A stretch of 32,107 bases of DNA from Thermoplasmata archaeon (GTDB taxonomy: Archaea > Thermoplasmatota > Thermoplasmata > Lutacidiplasmatales > UBA184): assembly GCA_030037815.1 (NCBI GenBank), contig JASHPZ010000032.1, positions 1 to 32,107 on the forward strand, written 5' to 3'. The notes below the pieces were generated by a model. The model ran no database searches, was not told the DNA's origin, and worked only from the letters and a program-made list of their open reading frames with translations. The translations under genes and the position numbers were made by a program. Each line of letters starts with the position of its first letter. The stretch's first letter is position 1. This document shows positions 17,611 through 25,397 of the stretch, piece after piece.

Positions 17611-18357
17611 ATGCCGTCGTGGTTGGGACAGGCCGCGCGGCGCGGGCTGCTGACGAGCCGGTACCCCGTCGCGCCCGCGACACCCGCGGAGACGCCGGAA
17701 TCGGCCCGGCCCCCGCGGCCCTCCGGGAACTCCGGAGTGCCCGTCGCGGCGGTCGACGCCTGCCCGGTCCGGGCGCTCGAACCGTCGGGCGTGGACGACG
17801 GAAAGTGCATCCGCTGCTCCCGGTGCCTCGCGCACGGCCTCGGGTACTCGGGTCCGGTCGAAGCATCGGCCGCCACCCGCGACGCCCTTGTCTCGCGGGG
17901 CTCGGCCCCGCCGCTTCCGGCGGCGAAGCGTGCGCCGCTGGCCGACTTCGGGCGGTCGGTGCACGTGTTCCTGGTCGACGTCGGGAGCTGCAACGCGTGC
18001 AACCTCGAGGTGCTCGCGCTCGCGAACCCGTTCTACGACACGACCCGGCTCGGGATCTTCTTCACCAACTCGCCCCGGCACGCCGACGTACTGCTTGTCG
18101 TCGGCGTGCCCACGGAGGAGATGCGCGCGCCGCTCCTGCGCGCGTTCGAAGCGATCCCGAGCCCGAAGGCGGTCGTGGCGGCCGGCGTCTGTCCGATCAG
18201 CGGAGGGGTGTTCGCCGGCAATGCCGGCGTTCTCGGTCCGCTGAGCGACGTCCTCCCGGTTGACGTCTTCATCCCCGGTTGCCCGCCGACCCCGGTCAAC
18301 TTGATCGACGGTCTCCTCCGGGCCGCCGGCCGCTCCCGCCCGAGGGGGGGTGCGTAG
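17611..18357 (+). CDS. HyfI/NuoB-like small subunit with N-terminal half-ferredoxin domain
   Basis: DACPVRALEPSGVDDGKCIRCSRCLAHG then VDVGSCNACNLEVLAL...VVAAGVCPISGG...VFIPGCPPTPVNLIDGLL. Start ATG 17611 (or GTG 17602). Confidence 0.9.
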   Translation: MPSWLGQAARRGLLTSRYPVAPATPAETPESARPPRPSGNSGVPVAAVDACPVRALEPSGVDDGKCIRCSRCLAHGLGYSGPVEASAATRDALVSRGSAPPLPAAKRAPLADFGRSVHVFLVDVGSCNACNLEVLALANPFYDTTRLGIFFTNSPRHADVLLVVGVPTEEMRAPLLRAFEAIPSPKAVVAAGVCPISGGVFAGNAGVLGPLSDVLPVDVFIPGCPPTPVNLIDGLLRAAGRSRPRGGA

Positions 18358-18358
18358 G

Positions 18359-20359
18359 ATGGACCTCCTCGGAGGCGTCCTGACGGCCGCGACCGTCGGG
18401 TTCTTCGCGGCCGCGGGGACCGGCGCCGCGCACCGGACGGCCGGATACGCCGTCGCGCTCGCGGCCTCCGTCCTCCTGTTCGTGGCGTCCGTCGGAGCGC
18501 TCGCGTTCGGAGGCGCCCACGGGATCGCGTGGGTCGGACCGCTGGGGGAGACCGAGTCGCTCGCGCTCGACGGGCTCTCGGCGTTCTTCACGCTCGCCGC
18601 GTCGATCGTCTGGATCGCGACCTCCGCCTACTCGATCTACTACGACGACCAATCCTCCTCGCTCCTTTCGGTCTTCTACGGCCTGACCCTCGGCGCGATC
18701 GCGCTCCTCATCGCGTGCACCTCGTGGGTCTACTTCCTCGTCGGCTGGGAGACGATGACGCTCGCCTCCTACGGGATGATCCTGCAGGCGCGCGGTCCCT
18801 CCGGGCGCGTGTTCGATGCGGCGTTCGTCTTCCTGGCGTTCGGCGAAGCGAGCACGCTGTTCGTGCTCGTCGCGGTCGCCGGTCTTCGCTTCGCGTCGGG
18901 GTCGTTCCTCGAAGCGGCGGTGAGCTCGGGAGGTATCCTCCCGTCGGTGGTGTTCGCGTGCGCCCTCGTCGGCTTCGGGCTCAAGATGGGCGTCGCGCCG
19001 TTCCACATGAGCGAGTGGCTGCCGATCGCGCACTCGTCGGCCCCGTCGAACGCGTCGGCGGTGCTGAGCTCGACCTTGACGCTGGCGGGCGTCTACGGGC
19101 TGTTCCGGGTCTTGAGCGTCCTCTCGGGCCCCCCGATCTGGTGGGGCGCGGTGACGCTCGGGATCGGCGCCGTGTCGGTCCTCCTCGGCGCGCTGTTCGC
19201 CTCCGTGAGCGAGCACACGAAGGGACTCCCCGCGTACAGCACGATCGAGAACAACGGCCTCGTCCTGGTCGCGCTCGGAATCGCGCTCATCGCCCGCGCG
19301 GACGGACTGACCGACCTGATGGTGTTCGCGCTGTTCGCGGCGTTCTACCAGGCGCTCGCGCACGCGCTCGCCAAGACGGCCGTCTTCCTCGCCGCGGGCT
19401 ACGTCGAGCACTCCGCCCACACGTTCGACCTGAACTCGATCCGCGGACGCGTCAAGGGCTCGGACCCGGCCGGCTTCGCCGGGACCGTCGCGGCGGTCCT
19501 CAGCCTCGCCGCCGCGCCGCCGCTCGCCGGGTTCGTCAGCGAATGGATGATCCTCGAGGCGCTGTTCCAGTCGTACCGGTTCACCCCGCAGGCGACGCAG
19601 TTCATCGGCCTGGTCGCGGGGGCCGCGGTCGCGCTCGCGGCGGGCCTCATCCTGGTCGCGATGGTCAAGTTCCTCGGGTTCACGCTACTCTGGAAGCCGG
19701 CGCCGGGCGACACGGCCCGGCCGACCCGCGGGCTGGGGGTCCCGATCGCGTTCGTCGGCGCGGTGGTGCTCGGGATCGGCGTCGGCGCCCCGTGGGTGCT
19801 CCGGTTCGTCGCCCCGTCGGTCGGCGCGTTCCTCGGAACCCCCGTGGCCGCCCCGGTCGGAGGGCTCCTCTCCGTCCCGAACGGATGGTCCATCCTCTCG
19901 GGATCGCCGTTCGGCATCCTCTCGCCGCCCGTGATCCCGCTGGCGCTCGCGGCGGGCGGGGCCGTCGCGTTCGGCTACTACGCGCTCGGTCGACGGGCCG
20001 GATCTCGGCGGGTCCCGACGTGGATGGCCGGGAGCCCGGAAGGTCGGCCGGGCGAGACGTACAGCTCGTTCGGGTACAGCACGGGCATCCGCATTATGAT
20101 GGACTCCGTCTTGTGGACGCGAGAGATCCGGACGCGGTCGGGTGACGTCACGACCGCGGGAATCGCGAGCCCGGCGGTCTACAACGTTGAGCTCGAGGTC
20201 TTGGATGTGTTCAAACTGTTCTACGACCGACTGGTACGGTTCGGGGACGCGGTCGCGTTCGGACTCAAGCGCGCCGTGATGCCCGGACGGCTCGGTCAGT
20301 ACCTCGTCTACGTGCTGTTCGCCACGCTGTTCGTCGTGATCTACGTCGCAGCTGCATGA
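18359..20359 (+). CDS. HyfB/NuoL-like antiporter-type subunit
   Basis: VYFLVGWETMTLASYGMIL (Glu), GFGLKMGVAPFHMSEWLPIAHSSAPSNASAVLS (Lys), AAPPLAGFVSEWMILEALFQ; about 666 aa with a long C-terminal part as in HyfB. Confidence 0.92.
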   Translation: MDLLGGVLTAATVGFFAAAGTGAAHRTAGYAVALAASVLLFVASVGALAFGGAHGIAWVGPLGETESLALDGLSAFFTLAASIVWIATSAYSIYYDDQSSSLLSVFYGLTLGAIALLIACTSWVYFLVGWETMTLASYGMILQARGPSGRVFDAAFVFLAFGEASTLFVLVAVAGLRFASGSFLEAAVSSGGILPSVVFACALVGFGLKMGVAPFHMSEWLPIAHSSAPSNASAVLSSTLTLAGVYGLFRVLSVLSGPPIWWGAVTLGIGAVSVLLGALFASVSEHTKGLPAYSTIENNGLVLVALGIALIARADGLTDLMVFALFAAFYQALAHALAKTAVFLAAGYVEHSAHTFDLNSIRGRVKGSDPAGFAGTVAAVLSLAAAPPLAGFVSEWMILEALFQSYRFTPQATQFIGLVAGAAVALAAGLILVAMVKFLGFTLLWKPAPGDTARPTRGLGVPIAFVGAVVLGIGVGAPWVLRFVAPSVGAFLGTPVAAPVGGLLSVPNGWSILSGSPFGILSPPVIPLALAAGGAVAFGYYALGRRAGSRRVPTWMAGSPEGRPGETYSSFGYSTGIRIMMDSVLWTREIRTRSGDVTTAGIASPAVYNVELEVLDVFKLFYDRLVRFGDAVAFGLKRAVMPGRLGQYLVYVLFATLFVVIYVAAA

Positions 20360-20458
20360 GACGGACGGACCTCCGGTCCTCCCCCGCTCGGATGGAGTTC
20401 CGGGGCCCGCCGAGCCCTGCGTCGCCTCGGGTCGGCGTGCCGGGGATTCACCCAGTGC

Positions 20459-20911
20459 TCACGGTATGACTAGTACGGGGCGGGGGGACCGCCCGACGAC
20501 CGCTTCGGACACCGAACCCAAGGTCATTTTTCGCGCCCCGCGGAGTCCGCGAGTACCGATCACGATCAGGTCGGCGTCAACCTCCTCGGCCGCCGCGAGC
20601 ACGACTTCGACCGGGGGACCCTCGCGGATCCACACCTCGACCTTGCACGTGCGACGGTTCGCGGACTGGCGAAGCGCCTCGAGGCCCCGCGAGATCGCAG
20701 TCGTCTCGGTCGCTCGCTCCTCGTCGGGCCGTGGCTCGGCCACGGTGAGGGGGGCGGAGGTCGCGTAGACGAGCCACACCTCCATCGGTGGGTCGGTGAC
20801 CAGACGGAGCGCGAACCGCGCCGCTCGATTGGCGGACTCCGAGCCATCGTACGCTACGACCAGTCGGCGAGGGGTCCGCTCCAGCCAGGCCGCGGGGGCC
20901 GACGTGCTCAT
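20459..20911 (-). CDS. Universal stress protein (UspA family)
   Basis: RRLVVAYDGSESANRAARFALRLV...ADLIVIGTRGLRGARKMTLGSVSEAVVGRSPRPVLVIP, a canonical Usp nucleotide-binding motif. Confidence 0.95.
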   Translation of the reverse strand: MSTSAPAAWLERTPRRLVVAYDGSESANRAARFALRLVTDPPMEVWLVYATSAPLTVAEPRPDEERATETTAISRGLEALRQSANRRTCKVEVWIREGPPVEVVLAAAEEVDADLIVIGTRGLRGARKMTLGSVSEAVVGRSPRPVLVIP

Positions 20912-21345
20912 ACCCCGCCCCGAGGCAAGTAGCGGTCCAGAGCGGCGGGCTCGCCGGACTCCTCGTTAACTTCGGCTCCCTCTGCCGCAAGCCTGCGGGT
21001 CCGGATAATCGACTCGAGCGCCTTCACCCGGCGGGCCAGATCCTGATTGTCTCGGAAGTACTCGTCGCACGTCACGGTCAACCGCGCTCGGTCACTCTCG
21101 CAGGCCACCAAGGCAGATGCGAGCTCGTGCACACGCTGTTCGCCGGTCGAGACTGCCAACGGAAATGGGAGATCGCCGCTGGCCGGCAGGGGAAGGAGCG
21201 GAACCATCCGCTCGAGCCACAACCAGAGTCCGGCCAGTCCCACGGCGTCGACGTCAATCCATGGAGCCAGTCGGTGCCGCAACTCAACTGGTACGATGTT
21301 CGCTCCCGAACCGCCCCCTGGCCCGATCGATATGGCTTCCGGCAT
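20908..21345 (-). CDS. Small coiled-coil protein, paralog A2 (unknown function)
   Basis: MPEAISIGPGG...VELRHRLAPWIDVDAVGLAGLWLWLERMVPLLPLP...RARLTVTCDEYFRDNQDLARRVKALESIIRT; paralog of 11938-12405. Stop overlaps the Usp start (ATGA). Start at 21345 set by the end of the conserved leader. Confidence 0.75.
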   Translation of the reverse strand: MPEAISIGPGGGSGANIVPVELRHRLAPWIDVDAVGLAGLWLWLERMVPLLPLPASGDLPFPLAVSTGEQRVHELASALVACESDRARLTVTCDEYFRDNQDLARRVKALESIIRTRRLAAEGAEVNEESGEPAALDRYLPRGGV

Positions 21346-21450
21346 CGTGACTGCCCCAGGGGTCATTGGCAGCACGCTGCAGTTCGAGCCGCGAAGGCCC
21401 CGGCTGACCCCTCAGCCGCAGTGAACAGGAGGTCCCGTTGGTATTTGTCG
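21346..21450 (-). promoter_or_regulatory. Structured leader copy 2 (candidate cis-regulatory RNA), minus strand
   Basis: Minus strand: TATA-like CAAATACC (about 21440-21447), hairpin CGGCTGA-GGGG-TCAGCCG (21418-21401), GGGCC-TTCGC-GGCTC, GAACTGC, GCTGCCAATGACCCCTGGGGCAG (21373-21351), ATG at 21345. Loop GGGG is complementary to CCCC. Confidence 0.65.
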
Positions 21451-22200
21451 CTGGCCCGGTACACTCGTCTCGTTCTCAGCGTGTCCGCACTCGGTCCCCC
21501 CAGGGCCTCGAGTCACCCTAAAGCTCGGCTGACCGCCGCTCGGTCCGGGCCCTCGGGCGCTCGGTCGCGAGGTGCACCGCACCCTCAGATGAGTGACCAT
21601 GCGGGTCGACCGGCGGGCTTCTCATGGGGAAGGACGACCCGCCCCGGTCGTGGACGCTGCGACCTGCCGGCTACAAACTTGGGTCATAGGTTTCCTCTCT
21701 CCTCGTTCACGTCTCACCGGTCGGAGACCCCTATCCAGTCCTCGCCTCGCCGGCTTGGGGGCCCCTGGTCGAATCCCCCGGTTTCCGGGGTTACCTAGAG
21801 GCCAGCTCGGCTTCCCTCCCGCCTGTGGCCGCAAATCTCGCCTTGATCTGCCTGCCATCACTCCTCGCCGCAGATCGCAACGCCAAGCCGAGATGTCCGG
21901 GGGCCTCTTAGATAATCCCCTCCAAATCGAGGAGAGCACAGGTCAAGTCTGCGGTTGCCCGGAGATTACTTTCTGAGGCCCCGAACCGAGGTGCAGGTTC
22001 GCTAGGCGCAACGTGGACTGCAATGAGGTCTCTCTCCGGTTTGGGGCAGACCCGTGCAACGTCTCCTTAACCAGGCAGGCTCAAGGGCTTCTTGGCACCG
22101 AAACCCGAGCTCAACGAATTCTAGCCCGACGCAAGCTTCCCGAACTACGTCAGCGGGGTGACGTGTATCGGAGGCTCAACTCAGTTCCCGCCTCCGTGCG

Positions 22201-22902
22201 GTGGCTCCGGTTGCAACTGTTGCGGCCACATATGTTAGACTTCTTGAGCCGACGCCCTTGTATTGGAGCGAGCCCCTGTACGACCCGTCATCGGCCAAAG
22301 GAGCAGCGCAGCGATTCGACCTCGTGGAGTACGCTGAGTCGAGCCTACCACGACGTCGGCGCATACGGACCGTAACGTCGATCCTCACCGCAGGGTCGGT
22401 AGTCGGGATTTGGTCGGTATTCTTCGGCGGTCTTAACACGGGGCCGTCTGGAGAGCTCGGCCTCTACCAAATCTTCTTCGCCGGCTTTGTCGTTGAGTCC
22501 GCAATCGCCGTCCTTTTTGGCGGAATAATTTTCCAAGCGTGGGCGCCACAAGCGACGTCCCTGTCGGTTGACTCGGACGGTATGACCCTCGAGACTTCTA
22601 ATCACGCTGTGTCTCGTATAAATTGGAAATCCAGGTTTGACTCAATACGGATTTCAATCGGCGATGTCGATGCGGGGGGGCCCGCTGCCTTTCGCTGCGC
22701 TATGCTGGTTCACCAGGGAGGGTTGGAGGGCCTCACGCCATGGCACAAACTTGTCCCGCTCACCTACCTTAGCGAGGCCGCGGCGAATTGCATACTAAGA
22801 CGCGCCAAGGAGGCCGGATTGTACATCCTCAAGGTTCCAATGGGCCGGCCGCTTGCTGGCAATCGATTCACTGAGGGCGTCCAATACACATTGACAGGCT
22901 AG
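22201..22902 (+). CDS. Hypothetical protein with two TM helices and a soluble domain (B2)
   Basis: TM segments VTSILTAGSVVGIWSVFFGGL and YQIFFAGFVVESAIAVLFGGIIF, then LSVDSDGMTLETSNHAVSRINWKSRF. Start codon uncertain (GTG at 22201). Lower GC than its neighbours. Confidence 0.55.
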   Translation: MAPVATVAATYVRLLEPTPLYWSEPLYDPSSAKGAAQRFDLVEYAESSLPRRRRIRTVTSILTAGSVVGIWSVFFGGLNTGPSGELGLYQIFFAGFVVESAIAVLFGGIIFQAWAPQATSLSVDSDGMTLETSNHAVSRINWKSRFDSIRISIGDVDAGGPAAFRCAMLVHQGGLEGLTPWHKLVPLTYLSEAAANCILRRAKEAGLYILKVPMGRPLAGNRFTEGVQYTLTG

Positions 22903-22910
22903 AAGCCTGT
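22894..22910 (+). terminator. Hairpin across the stop codon of 22201-22902
   Basis: ACAGGCT-AGA-AGCCTGT, perfect 7-bp stem with 3-nt loop; the TAG stop lies inside it. No following T-tract, so the terminator role is tentative. Confidence 0.35.
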
Positions 22911-23190
22911 GAGTAACCGTGTGCCGCGAGATCCTATCCGCTCAAGACATCGAACTCCCCACCGCGTAACCTAAGGGTTCTCGGCCGGTGTTAAGGAGGC
23001 GATACTTGGGCAACGATGATTTCACGTTACCCCGGCCCAGTGTCGCGGGAGTCCATCCGGCACGATCCGGGCTACCACGTCCTCTCCGAACTTGCGGGCC
23101 CTGAGCCGGGCAAATTCACAGGTACCCGAGTTTATTCACAGAACGTTCCGCGACGACAGAAAAACCCCAAAGTCGTGGTGCGAGTCAGGA

Positions 23191-23198
23191 TTATATAG
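23191..23198 (+). promoter_or_regulatory. Archaeal TATA box of the thermosome gene
   Basis: ttatatag about 31-38 bp upstream of ATG 23229 in an AT-rich patch. Confidence 0.75.
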
Positions 23199-23228
23199 AA
23201 GACCATTTTTGCCGATGATGGTGAGACA

Positions 23229-24854
23229 ATGCTTCAGGGTACCCCAATCCTCGTCCTGAAGGAAGGAACGGAGCGCGAGCGCGGCAAGGGTGCGACGGCC
23301 AACAACATCGCGGCAGCGCGGGCCGTCGCGGACGTCGTCCGGACGACCCTCGGTCCCCGCGGAATGGACAAGATGCTCGTCGACGGCATGGGCGACATCA
23401 CGATCACGAACGACGGCGTCACGATCCTGAAGGACATCGACGTCGAGCATCCGGCGGCGAAGATGCTGGTCGAGGTCGCGAAGACGCAGGACCAGCAGTG
23501 CGGCGATGGCACGACCACGGCGGTCGTCCTGGCCGGCGAGCTGCTCAAGCGCTCGGAGACCCTGATCGAGCAGAACGTTCACCCGACGGTCATCACCCGC
23601 GGGTTCCAGATGGCGGTCCAGGAGGCGCGCCGCCTCCTCGAGAGCGACATCGGCACGACCGTGAAGGCGACCGACGAGTCCGTCCTCACCGACTGCGCCG
23701 TGACCGCGATGGGCTCGAAGGGCGTCGGCGGCTCGCGGGAGGAACTCGCGAAGATCGTCGTGAAGGCCGTTCGAAAGATCGCCGAAGTCCGCGGCGACAA
23801 GACGGTCGCGGACGTCGACCAGATCAAGATCGAGAAGCGGCACGGCGGGACGATCTCCGACACCGAGCTCATCGAGGGGATCGTGCTCGACAAGGAGCGC
23901 GGCCACCCCCGGATGCCGAGCGAGGTGAAGGACGCGAAGATCGCGCTCCTCAACTCGGCGCTCGAGATCAAGAAGACCGAGATCGAGAGCAAGATCAACA
24001 TCAAGAACCCGAGCCAGATCCAGAGCTTCCTCGACGAGGAAGACAAGACGTTCCGCCGCATGGTGGACGCGATCAAGGCGTCCGGCGCGAACGTGGTCGT
24101 CTGCCAGAAGGGGATCGACGACGTCGTGCTCCACTACCTCGCGAAGGAGGGGATCTACGCCGTGAAGCAGGTCAAGGAGTCCGACCTGCAGAAGCTCGCC
24201 CGGGCGACCGGCGGCAAGATCGTCACCGGCATCAAGGAGCTCTCGGCCTCCGATCTCGGAAAGGCCGCGAACGTGGACGAGCGCAAGGTCGGCGAGGACG
24301 ACATGACGTTCGTCACCGGCTGCTCGAACCCTCGCTCGGTCTCGATCCTGATCCGCGGCGGCACGGAACACGTGACGCAGGAAGTCGAGCGCTCGCTCCA
24401 GGACGCGCTCAAGGTGGTCGCGAGCGTCATCGAGGACGGCGTTGTCTGCCCCGGCGGCGGCGCGACCGAGATGGAGCTCGCCGTCAAGCTGCGCCGCTGG
24501 GCCGGCACGGTCGGCGGCCGCGAGCAGCTCGCGGTCGAGGCATACGCCCAGTCGCTCGAAGCGATCCCGTGGGCGCTCGCCGAGAACGGCGGCTACGACT
24601 CGATCAACGTCCTGATCGAGCTGCGGAGCTCGCACGACGGCCCGCACGCGAACAAGAACGTCGGGGTCAACCTGGTGGACGGCAAGGCGACCGACATGTG
24701 GAAACTCCACGTGATCGAGCCGCTGCGCGTGAAGCGCCAGGCACTCAACTCGGCGGCCGAGGTCGCGAACATGGTGCTGCGGATCGACGACATCATCGCG
24801 TCGAAGAAGTCCGCGCCGGCGCCCCCCGGGGGCGGCGGCGGCCACGACCACTAG
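23229..24854 (+). CDS. thsA: Thermosome subunit (group II chaperonin)
   Basis: [84 protein letters not shown]. Confidence 0.98.
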   Translation: MLQGTPILVLKEGTERERGKGATANNIAAARAVADVVRTTLGPRGMDKMLVDGMGDITITNDGVTILKDIDVEHPAAKMLVEVAKTQDQQCGDGTTTAVVLAGELLKRSETLIEQNVHPTVITRGFQMAVQEARRLLESDIGTTVKATDESVLTDCAVTAMGSKGVGGSREELAKIVVKAVRKIAEVRGDKTVADVDQIKIEKRHGGTISDTELIEGIVLDKERGHPRMPSEVKDAKIALLNSALEIKKTEIESKINIKNPSQIQSFLDEEDKTFRRMVDAIKASGANVVVCQKGIDDVVLHYLAKEGIYAVKQVKESDLQKLARATGGKIVTGIKELSASDLGKAANVDERKVGEDDMTFVTGCSNPRSVSILIRGGTEHVTQEVERSLQDALKVVASVIEDGVVCPGGGATEMELAVKLRRWAGTVGGREQLAVEAYAQSLEAIPWALAENGGYDSINVLIELRSSHDGPHANKNVGVNLVDGKATDMWKLHVIEPLRVKRQALNSAAEVANMVLRIDDIIASKKSAPAPPGGGGGHDH

Positions 24855-24912
24855 ACGCGTCGTCGTGGCGGACGCGAACCCATTCCCCGGTCGAGGGGCA
24901 CACCCCTCGACC
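24841..24912 (+). terminator. Tandem hairpins downstream of the thermosome gene
   Basis: GCCACGAC (24841-24848)/GTCGTGGC (24862-24869), and perfect GGTCGAGGGG-CACA-CCCCTCGACC (24889-24912). Confidence 0.45.
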
Positions 24913-24950
24913 CGAAGTCTTCATAACGCGAGCCGGGTAGGCGCGTCGCC

Positions 24951-25352
24951 ATGCGCACGAAGCCGGTCGAGGGGGTCCTCCGCCTCGACGTCGTGGCGCT
25001 CGACCCGCGTCCGGCGATCTACCTCGCCTACGACGGGCTCGCCGGCGTGAGCCAGCGGCCGATCCTCCGCGACCTGATCGACGAGCTCGACCGCAAGGGC
25101 GCGGACCACCTCAAGAAGTTCCTCGAGGCGGTGCGCCGCCGGCGCTCCGCGCAGGTCCACGTCTACTTCTCCGACTACGTCAGCTACGGGATCGGCGGCG
25201 GGGACGCCGCGGCCGAGTTCTTCCTGGGGACGTTCCTCCTCCTCCACGAGCCCGCCCGAGCGGCGGGGAAGGAGGCGGCGGTGCCCGAGCACCTCGCCCT
25301 GTTCCGCCCCGGCGGCGTCGAGCGCCTGTCGCTCGAAGCGCCGGCCTCGTAG
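24951..25352 (+). CDS. Hypothetical protein
   Basis: 133 aa ORF, TATA-like sequence upstream (cttcataac), amino-acid composition plausible; no recognised family. Confidence 0.55.
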   Translation: MRTKPVEGVLRLDVVALDPRPAIYLAYDGLAGVSQRPILRDLIDELDRKGADHLKKFLEAVRRRRSAQVHVYFSDYVSYGIGGGDAAAEFFLGTFLLLHEPARAAGKEAAVPEHLALFRPGGVERLSLEAPAS

Positions 25353-25397
25353 GCGCGAGGGATTTTCTACTCGCGCTCGCCTCCGAGCGGGCGGACG

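Noticed and set aside
20520-20535. Minus-strand aaaaatgacctt as a possible fourth copy of the leader motif
   Set aside because: Only ATGACC matches; no hairpin, GAACYGC or start codon in the right position, and it is inside the Usp gene.
21424-22200. Short ORFs in the AT-richer island (21127-21798, 21593-21976, 21622-21939, 22013-22375)
   Set aside because: Composition not protein-like, overlapping on both strands, no recognisable motifs.
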